5,949 nt of DNA from positions 1-5,949 of the forward strand of contig CACXHI010000231.1 in assembly GCA_902767395.1 (NCBI GenBank), read 5' to 3'. The first letter of the stretch is position 1. Each line of letters begins with the position of its first letter. Source of the DNA: Oscillospiraceae bacterium (GTDB lineage Bacteria > Bacillota > Clostridia > Oscillospirales > Oscillospiraceae). Under the pieces are notes generated by a model. It saw only the letters and a program-made list of their open reading frames with translations. It was not told where the DNA came from and did no database searches. Positions 1 to 5,250 of the stretch are shown here, piece by piece. The translations under genes and the position numbers were made by a program.

Positions 1-1
1 C

Positions 2-2419
2 GGCAACTGGCCGGGCGTTACGGTGGAGAAAAAGGAAGGCAAGCTGAAGAAGCACGGGGACGTCACGGTGACGGACCTGCCCGGCATCTACTCGCTCTCC
101 CCGTACACGCTGGAGGAGGTCGTCGCCCGAAACTATCTGATCGGGGAGCGCCCCGACGCTATTTTGAACATCGTAGACGGCTCCAATCTGGAGCGAAATC
201 TGTACTTAACGACCCAGCTCACGGAGCTTGGCATCCCCGTCGTCGTTGCGATCAACATGATGGACGTGGTGAAAAAGAACGGCGATAAGATCGACACCGT
301 TCAGCTCGGCAAGCAGCTTGGGTGCAGGGTGGTGGAGATCTCCGCCCTGAAGGGCACCGGCGTGCAGGAGGCGGCCGAGGCTGCCATTCAGGCCGCGAAG
401 GGCGGAAAGCCCATTCCGGGACACAGCTTCTCCGGCCCTGTGGAGCACACGATTGCCCACATTGAGGAGCACGCCGTGGCAGACATGCCCGAGGAGCAGC
501 AGCGCTGGTACGCCGTCAAGCTCTTCGAGCGCGACAGCAAGGCTGCCGAGCGGCTGAACCTGTCCGCCTCTGTGGCCGCCGACGTGGAGCAGCACATCGC
601 GGACGTGGAGAAGGAGCTGGACGACGATGCGGAATCCATCATCACCAACGAGCGCTACGTCTGGATTGCCGGCATTCTGAAATCCGTCTATAAGAAAAAG
701 CACGCCGGCAAGCTGTCCACCTCGGATAAGATCGACCGGATCGTGACCAACCGCTGGCTGGGCCTGCCGATCTTTGCCATCGTCATGCTTGCCATCTACT
801 GGATCGCCATGGTGGGCGTCGGCGCTCCCGCCACCGACTGGGCCAATGACGGCCTGTTCGGAGACGGTTGGCACCTGCTCGGCATCGGCTCCTCCGCTGC
901 CGAAGAAGCCGCCGACGATTACACCGCTGCCGTCAACGCGGTGGACGCCTTCATGGACGTAGACTGGGAAGACGAAGCGCTGGACACCGACGCGCTGCTT
1001 GAGCAGATGAAGTCCTTCACCAGCGAAGAAGCGTCCGCCCCCGTCACTGTGGAAGACGAGGAAACGCTGGAGGAATCCGAGCTGACCGTTTACTTTGACA
1101 CGATTCCCGACGGCGCGAACAAGGATTCCACCAACGCCATGAGCTTTGCCGATGCGCGGGCTTATTTCGAGGAAAAGGGCTTCGACGAGCCGGACCCCGC
1201 CGACTACGGCGTGTGGGTTCCCGGCATTCCGGTGCTGATCGGCAAGCTGCTCGATGCACTGAATGTGTCCGAGGGCGGCTGGCTGCGCGGCCTGATTCTC
1301 AACGGCATTGTGGCCGGTGTCGGCGCGGTGCTGGGCTTTGTGCCGCAGATGCTGGTGCTGTTCTTCCTGCTGGCCTTTGTGGAGGCCTGCGGCTACATGG
1401 CCCGAATTGCCTTCGTGCTGGACCGTGTGTTCCGCCGCTTCGGCCTGTCCGGCAAGTCCTTTATTCCCATTCTGATCGGCACGGGCTGCGGCATTCCCGG
1501 CATTATGGCCTCCCGTACCATCGAAAACGAACGTGACCGCCGCATGACGATTATGACCACAACCTTCATCCCCTGCGGCGCAAAGGTTCCCTTTATTGGC
1601 ATGATCGCGGGCGCGATTTTCGGCGGCTCTGCGTGGATTTCCACCTCCGCCTACTTCCTCGGCATGGCCGCCATCATCGTCTCCGGCGTCATCCTCAAGA
1701 AGACCAAGCGCTTCGCCGGCGAGCCCGCTCCCTTCGTCATGGAGCTGCCCGCCTACCATATGCCCACGCTCGGCAACGTCCTGCGCAGCATGTGGGAGCG
1801 CGGCTGGTCCTTCATCAAGAAGGCCGGCACGATCATCCTTCTGTCCACCATTCTGGTTTGGTTTCTCACCTTCTTCGGCTGGGTGGACGGCAGCTTCCGG
1901 ATGCTGGCGGAGGATGAGATTGAGTTCTCCGTCCTTGCCCGCGTGGGCAGCGCGATTGCGTGGATCTTCGCTCCCCTCGGCTGGGGCAACTGGCAGGCGA
2001 CCGTCGCCTCCATCACCGGCCTCGCGGCGAAGGAGAACATTGTCGGCACGATGGGCATTCTCTACGGCGGCGGAGAGGGCGGCACATGGGCAAGCCTGTC
2101 GCGTGCCTTCACGGGTCTGGCCGGCTTCAGCTTCCTGACCTTCAACCTCCTGTGCGCTCCCTGCTTCGCGGCAATGGGCGCCATCAAGCGTGAGATGAAC
2201 AACCGCAAGTGGACATGGTTTGCCATTGCCTATGAGTGCGTCTTCGCCTACCTTGTGGCGCTGGCCATCTATCAGATCGGCGCGATCTTTGCCGCCGACG
2301 TTGCGGTGAACGTCATTGGCCTGATCGTGGCGATTGCGGTGGTGGTCCTTGGCGTTTACATGCTGGTGCGTCCCTACAAGGAGGCCACAACCCTGACCAA
2401 GAAGGTCAAGGTCAAGTAA
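2..2419 (+). CDS. feoB: Ferrous iron transport protein B (FeoB), 5' end missing
   Basis: GTP-dependent inner-membrane importer of Fe(II). The frame is open to the left edge and begins GNWPGVTVEKKEG, the switch I/G2 region, so the P-loop and true start lie upstream; the GTG at 23 is only an internal codon. Later G motifs are present: DLPG (G3) at 74-85, NMMD (G4) at 254-265 and SALKG (G5) at 341-355. A helical domain follows, then the first membrane span from about 758. Gate 1 carries CGYMAR (Cys at 1388-1390) and gate 2 carries IPCGAK (Cys at 1574-1576). The C-terminal part has GLAAKENIVGT and LCAPCFAAMGAIKRE, both typical of FeoB. The 805 residues seen plus roughly 33 missing exceed E. coli FeoB (773 aa). 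The excess is an acidic insertion between the first two spans (about 836-1222). The Cys-rich Feo partner follows 57 bases downstream. Identification is firm; FeoA could be fused or adjacent upstream but cannot be seen. Confidence 0.97.
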   Translation, partial: GNWPGVTVEKKEGKLKKHGDVTVTDLPGIYSLSPYTLEEVVARNYLIGERPDAILNIVDGSNLERNLYLTTQLTELGIPVVVAINMMDVVKKNGDKIDTVQLGKQLGCRVVEISALKGTGVQEAAEAAIQAAKGGKPIPGHSFSGPVEHTIAHIEEHAVADMPEEQQRWYAVKLFERDSKAAERLNLSASVAADVEQHIADVEKELDDDAESIITNERYVWIAGILKSVYKKKHAGKLSTSDKIDRIVTNRWLGLPIFAIVMLAIYWIAMVGVGAPATDWANDGLFGDGWHLLGIGSSAAEEAADDYTAAVNAVDAFMDVDWEDEALDTDALLEQMKSFTSEEASAPVTVEDEETLEESELTVYFDTIPDGANKDSTNAMSFADARAYFEEKGFDEPDPADYGVWVPGIPVLIGKLLDALNVSEGGWLRGLILNGIVAGVGAVLGFVPQMLVLFFLLAFVEACGYMARIAFVLDRVFRRFGLSGKSFIPILIGTGCGIPGIMASRTIENERDRRMTIMTTTFIPCGAKVPFIGMIAGAIFGGSAWISTSAYFLGMAAIIVSGVILKKTKRFAGEPAPFVMELPAYHMPTLGNVLRSMWERGWSFIKKAGTIILLSTILVWFLTFFGWVDGSFRMLAEDEIEFSVLARVGSAIAWIFAPLGWGNWQATVASITGLAAKENIVGTMGILYGGGEGGTWASLSRAFTGLAGFSFLTFNLLCAPCFAAMGAIKREMNNRKWTWFAIAYECVFAYLVALAIYQIGAIFAADVAVNVIGLIVAIAVVVLGVYMLVRPYKEATTLTKKVKVK

Positions 2420-2476
2420 TCCCGCCGTCGCAACGGCACACCCTGTTTTAGAAACCCGTGAAAGGAGCGGTTCCCC

Positions 2477-2668
2477 ATGTTGTCTTGGCTGCAAGCGAAT
2501 CTCGGATCCATTGTCGTTGTCCTCGTCCTTCTGGTGGTGGTTGCTTTGGTGATTCGACGATTGATTCTGGATAAAAAAGCGGGCAGGCATATCTGCGGAG
2601 GCTCCTGCGGCTCCTGCGGGGGCGGCTGTGGAAGCTGCCCCATGCAGGGGCGGTGCCACGGAAAATAA
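2477..2668 (+). CDS. FeoB-associated Cys-rich membrane protein
   Basis: Small protein of 63 aa with one membrane span (about residues 10-26, nearly all Val/Leu/Ile) preceded by a short N-terminus, then a basic stretch (RRLILDKK) that suggests a cytoplasmic C-terminus. The tail is Gly/Cys-rich with six Cys at 40, 44, 47, 51, 54 and 60 and His at 38 and 61, a layout suited to binding Fe or an Fe-S cluster. Size, position directly after feoB and this tail match the FeoB-associated Cys-rich family of Firmicutes (Pfam PF12669), thought to take the place of FeoC. Its precise role is not established. The start is supported by AAAGGAG at 2461-2467, nine bases before the ATG. The two Cys units at about 2600-2618 are coded by a tandem GGCTCCTGC repeat. 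A terminator begins at the base after the stop codon. Confidence 0.9.
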   Translation: MLSWLQANLGSIVVVLVLLVVVALVIRRLILDKKAGRHICGGSCGSCGGGCGSCPMQGRCHGK

Positions 2669-2717
2669 GCCAAACCGGGCTCACGGGGAGCATCCGTGCG
2701 TCCGGTTTTGCTTTTTT
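2669..2717 (+). terminator. Rho-independent terminator of the feo unit
   Basis: AAACCGG (2672-2678) pairs perfectly with CCGGTTT (2702-2708). An inner stem CACGG (2682-2686) / CCGTG (2694-2698) closes a 7-base loop, and the outer GC pair (2669-2670 with 2710-2711) extends the base past one mismatch. A run of six T follows at 2712-2717. It lies immediately after the Cys-rich gene's stop and about 60 bases before the next start, so it separates the iron-import unit from the ATPase unit, unless read-through or a very short promoter region joins them. Confidence 0.8.
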
Positions 2718-2765
2718 CACAACGAGAAACCCATATCCACGCAAACAAAACAAAAAAAGAAAAAC

Positions 2766-2770
2766 GGAGG
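2766..2770 (+). promoter_or_regulatory. Ribosome binding site deciding the 90-aa protein start
   Basis: GGAGG lies seven bases before the ATG at 2778 but only one base before the in-frame ATG at 2772, so the second ATG is the likely start (protein begins MLTGKIG rather than MIMLTG). It sits at the end of an A-rich leader (about 2743-2765), which would keep the start region unstructured. Confidence 0.75.
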
Positions 2771-2777
2771 AATGATT

Positions 2778-3050
2778 ATGTTAACCGGAAAAATTGGAAT
2801 GTTCGTCTATGGCGCGCTCTTTGGCTCGGCAGGCTTGAAGCTTCTGGCAAGCAGGGACGCCCGGAAGGTCTATACGCACGTCACTGCGGCTGCCCTGCGC
2901 TGCAAGCAGGAGATTATGCGCAACGTGGATGAGGTGCAGGCGGCCTGCTCCGACATTCTGGCGGATGCCAGACAGATCAACGCGGAGCGGGACGCGGCGG
3001 AGGAAGCGGCGTACATCGAAGACGTGGCTGAGGAAGCGACGCAGGTATGA
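2778..3050 (+). CDS. Small membrane-anchored P-ATPase partner, PacL/DUF6110-like
   Basis: Protein of 90 aa. Residues about 5-25 (KIGMFVYGALFGSAGLKLLA) form a Gly-rich membrane segment. Residues 30-68 look like an amphipathic helix containing VYTHVTAAALR and SDILADARQINAER. The tail 69-90 is Ala/Glu-rich, with eight acidic and one basic residue. From memory the pattern fits DUF6110, found beside heavy-metal P-ATPases in Firmicutes, and parallels mycobacterial PacL/DUF1490 proteins such as Rv3269, which sit beside CtpC-type ATPases and share the order membrane span, VTA..LR helix, D[IV].A.AR and acidic Ala/Glu tail. PacL1 scaffolds and stabilises a zinc exporter and binds metal through a His/Asp end. 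No His-rich end is present here; the only His is residue 34, with Cys at 42 and 57. Its TGA overlaps the ATPase ATG by four bases (ATGA), implying coupled synthesis. Membrane anchor and partnership are well supported; the homology and role are inferred. Confidence 0.8.
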   Translation: MLTGKIGMFVYGALFGSAGLKLLASRDARKVYTHVTAAALRCKQEIMRNVDEVQAACSDILADARQINAERDAAEEAAYIEDVAEEATQV

Positions 3051-5155
3051 GATTTCAAATACTGCACCGTTCTCCCGGCAGACTTCGTCTGCGCGCCTGC
3101 GTGAAGAGCATGGAAGCGGAGCAGGCGGATCTTCTGGAGGCGTGGCTGCTGGCGCTGCCGGAGGTGGACCGTGTCAGCGTGCAGGAAAGCATCTGCTCCG
3201 TGACCGTGGTCTATCATGGGTCGGAGGCGCCGGTTGCAAAGCGGCTGGCCGCGTTTTCCAATGCAGTGGCGGCAGCTTCCCTGCCGCCGCTGCACCACAG
3301 CAGCCGCGCCATGAACCGGGAATACAAGGAAAAGCTGGTCATGCTGGTGCTTCGCCACTGTTTCAAAAAGTGGTTTCTTCCGACCCCGCTTCGGATTGCG
3401 CTCGGCGTCTGCCAGTCTGCGCCGCGCATTTTCCATGCGGTAAAAACACTTCTGACCGGGCGACTGACTGTGGACGTGCTGGACGGCACCGCCATCGGCG
3501 TCTCCCAGCTCACCGGCGACTTTGCCACAGCCGCCTCGGTGCAGTTCCTGCTCCGTCTGGGCGAAACGCTGGAGGAGTGGACGCATAAGCGCTCGGTGGA
3601 CGATCTGGCGCGCAGCATGACGCTGCAGGTGGACACGGTCTGGACGCTGGAGGAAACCGGACGGCAAACGCTGGTGCCTCTGGGCGCAGTACGGCCCGGC
3701 GATCTGGTGGTTGTTCACACCGGCCACGTTCTGCCGCTGGACGGAATTCTGGAAAGCGGCGACGTGATGCTCAACCAAGCCTCTCTGACCGGCGAATCGG
3801 TTCCCGTGGCGAAGCGCCCCGGCGCGGCGGTCTACGCCGGTTCCGTCGTGGAGGAGGGCAACTGCGTCGTGCGCGTGACCGGCGCGGCAGGGGAGAACCG
3901 CTATGACCGGATCGTGCGGATGATTGAGGACTCTGAACGGCTGAAATCCGGCGTGGAGCAAAAGGCCGCCAATCTGGCCGATCGTCTGGTGCCCTGGTGT
4001 CTGGGGGGCAGCCTTCTGACGTGGCTTCTGACGCGCAACGTGGCGCGGGCGGTCTCCGTGCTGATGGTGGATTTCTCCTGCGCGCTCAAGCTCTCCATGC
4101 CGCTCAGCGTCCTGTCCGCCATGCGGGAGGCCGGAAACAGGAAGATCACCGTCAAGGGCGGCAAATTCCTGGAGCGGGTCAGTGAGGCGGACACCGTGAT
4201 CTTTGACAAAACCGGCACGTTGACCAAGGCCTGCCCGACGGTGGTGCGGGTCGTGCCCTTCCGGGGGCAGGAGGAAGCGGAGATGCTGCGTTTGGCCGCG
4301 TGTCTGGAGGAGCATTTCCCCCATTCCGTGGCGAACGCCGTGGTTCGCGCGGCGCAGACGCGCGGTCTGGACCACGAGGAAATGCACTCGGAGGTGGAAT
4401 ACGTGGTGGCGCATGGAATCGCCACGCGGGTTGACGGCAAACGTACCGTAATCGGCAGCTATCATTTTGTCTTTGAGGACGAGGGCGCGGTGATTCTCCC
4501 GGCGGATCGGCCGACCTTTGACGGCTTGGAGCAGGGCTGCTCCTGGCTTTATCTGGCGGTGGACGGGGTCCTGTCGGCAGCCATTGGGATTCTCGACCCG
4601 CTGCGGCCCGAGGCAGGGGAGGCGCTCGCCGCGCTCCACGCGACCGGGATCGGGAAAACGGTCATGCTGACCGGCGACAATCAAAACACTGCGGCGGCCA
4701 TTGCGCGGACGCTGGGCGTGGATGAATTCCGTGCCGAGGTCCTGCCGGAGGATAAGGCGACTTATATCCAAAACGAGCAGGCGGCGGGGCGAACCGTCGT
4801 GATGATCGGTGACGGAATCAACGACACCCCGGCGCTGTCTCTGGCCGACGTGGGAATTGCCGTCGGCAGCGGAGCCACCATCGCCCGGGAGGTCGCGGAC
4901 GTGGTCATTTCCGCAGAGGATTTGCGCGAGCTGGTCTATCTAAAACAGCTCTCAGACGCCCTGATGCGCCGTATCCGGCAGAACTATCATTTTGTCATGG
5001 GCTTCAACGGCGGCCTGATTCTGCTCGGCGCGTTGGGCATTCTGCCCCCGGCGGTCAGTGCCCTGCTGCACAACTCCTCCACGCTGCTGCTGAGTATGCA
5101 CAGCCTGACGAATCTGCTGGAGGACCCAAAAGAAACAAGGAGGGAGCATCCGTGA
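3047..5155 (+). CDS. P1B-type heavy-metal translocating ATPase, atypical metal site
   Basis: Membrane pump of 702 aa that probably exports a transition metal using ATP. Residues 1-75 form an HMA_2-like ferredoxin fold (HRSPGRLRLR start) without the CxxC of classical HMA domains. Membrane helices span about 95-165. The actuator domain has TGES at 248-251. Phosphorylation occurs at D387 in DKTGT; MLTGDN is at 540-545 and GDGIND at 588-593. Helices near the C-terminus include HNSST at 675-679. All catalytic motifs are intact, so the pump should be active. Two signatures differ from most P1B pumps: the CPC metal site reads FSC (343-345, one Cys, no Pro), and the nucleotide-domain HP dipeptide reads HS (426-427). 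The substrate is therefore unclear; Zn, Mn and Fe are all possible, and proximity to feoB makes iron worth testing. The start is fixed by the ATGA overlap with the upstream gene, and its stop overlaps the next start (GTGA). Confidence 0.93.
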   Translation: MRFQILHRSPGRLRLRACVKSMEAEQADLLEAWLLALPEVDRVSVQESICSVTVVYHGSEAPVAKRLAAFSNAVAAASLPPLHHSSRAMNREYKEKLVMLVLRHCFKKWFLPTPLRIALGVCQSAPRIFHAVKTLLTGRLTVDVLDGTAIGVSQLTGDFATAASVQFLLRLGETLEEWTHKRSVDDLARSMTLQVDTVWTLEETGRQTLVPLGAVRPGDLVVVHTGHVLPLDGILESGDVMLNQASLTGESVPVAKRPGAAVYAGSVVEEGNCVVRVTGAAGENRYDRIVRMIEDSERLKSGVEQKAANLADRLVPWCLGGSLLTWLLTRNVARAVSVLMVDFSCALKLSMPLSVLSAMREAGNRKITVKGGKFLERVSEADTVIFDKTGTLTKACPTVVRVVPFRGQEEAEMLRLAACLEEHFPHSVANAVVRAAQTRGLDHEEMHSEVEYVVAHGIATRVDGKRTVIGSYHFVFEDEGAVILPADRPTFDGLEQGCSWLYLAVDGVLSAAIGILDPLRPEAGEALAALHATGIGKTVMLTGDNQNTAAAIARTLGVDEFRAEVLPEDKATYIQNEQAAGRTVVMIGDGINDTPALSLADVGIAVGSGATIAREVADVVISAEDLRELVYLKQLSDALMRRIRQNYHFVMGFNGGLILLGALGILPPAVSALLHNSSTLLLSMHSLTNLLEDPKETRREHP
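5137..5143 (+). promoter_or_regulatory. Strong ribosome binding site for the 26-aa protein
   Basis: AAGGAGG lies within the last codons of the ATPase, eight bases before the GTG at 5152. It is the best Shine-Dalgarno match in the window after an internal coding stretch and serves no other start, so it is the main evidence that the very short frame after it is translated. Confidence 0.8.
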
Positions 5156-5232
5156 AACAACACCGTTTTTTTGCCTGGGCGACTGTGATCTGCTTTCTGC
5201 TGACTCTGGTCACCGGGTATCAGAAGAAGTAG
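5152..5232 (+). CDS. 26-aa single-pass membrane microprotein of the ATPase unit
   Basis: A GTG-started frame of 26 codons, too short for usual gene calls. It begins (f)MKQHRFFAWA, continues with a hydrophobic helix (about residues 6-21: FFAWATVICFLLTLVT) and ends GYQKK before TAG. Charged residues lie at both ends (KQHR, KK), giving a one-helix membrane protein. A perfect AAGGAGG sits eight bases upstream, and the GTG overlaps the ATPase stop as GTGA, the same coupling seen at the junction before. I recall similar short HRFFAWA-type hypothetical proteins in clostridia but cannot name a family. By position and size it could be a small subunit or regulator of the ATPase, as KdpF is for the KdpB pump; that is inference. 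No catalytic motif; one Cys (residue 14) and one His (residue 4). Confidence 0.75.
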   Translation: MKQHRFFAWATVICFLLTLVTGYQKK

Positions 5233-5250
5233 AGGGAATGGGATGAAAAA

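Noticed and set aside
23..25. GTG at 23 as the feoB start
   Set aside because: The frame is open upstream and reads conserved FeoB sequence (GNWPGVT) before it, so the gene starts outside the window.
2424..2437. Small hairpin GCCGT/ACGGC after feoB as a terminator
   Set aside because: Only five pairs, and the nearest T-run (four T) is nine bases away. At most it could be a processing or stability element before the Cys-rich gene.
206..2659. 817-aa open frame on the minus strand opposite feoB
   Set aside because: Its product is low-complexity (His, Gly, Ala, Gln-rich), has no recognisable domain, and lies wholly opposite a certain FeoB and its partner. GC-rich third positions on the coding strand remove stops on the other strand.
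2708..2737. Possible promoter TTGCTT with CATATC about 18 bases later
   Set aside because: The -10 match is weak (three of six) and the -35 lies inside the terminator stem and T-run, so it cannot be called with confidence.
2628..2777. Upstream extension of the 90-aa protein to an ATG at 2628
   Set aside because: The extension would run through the Cys-rich gene and the terminator hairpin. GGAGG at 2766-2770 clearly marks ATG 2778.
2929..3588. 219-aa + strand frame overlapping the 90-aa protein and the ATPase start
   Set aside because: Out of frame with both supported genes; Arg/Ala/Gly-rich product without domains and no ribosome site at its start.
2870..4771. 633-aa open frame on the minus strand opposite the ATPase
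   Set aside because: Same shadow effect: Arg/His/Gln-rich product with no motif, opposite a P-type ATPase whose motifs are all intact.
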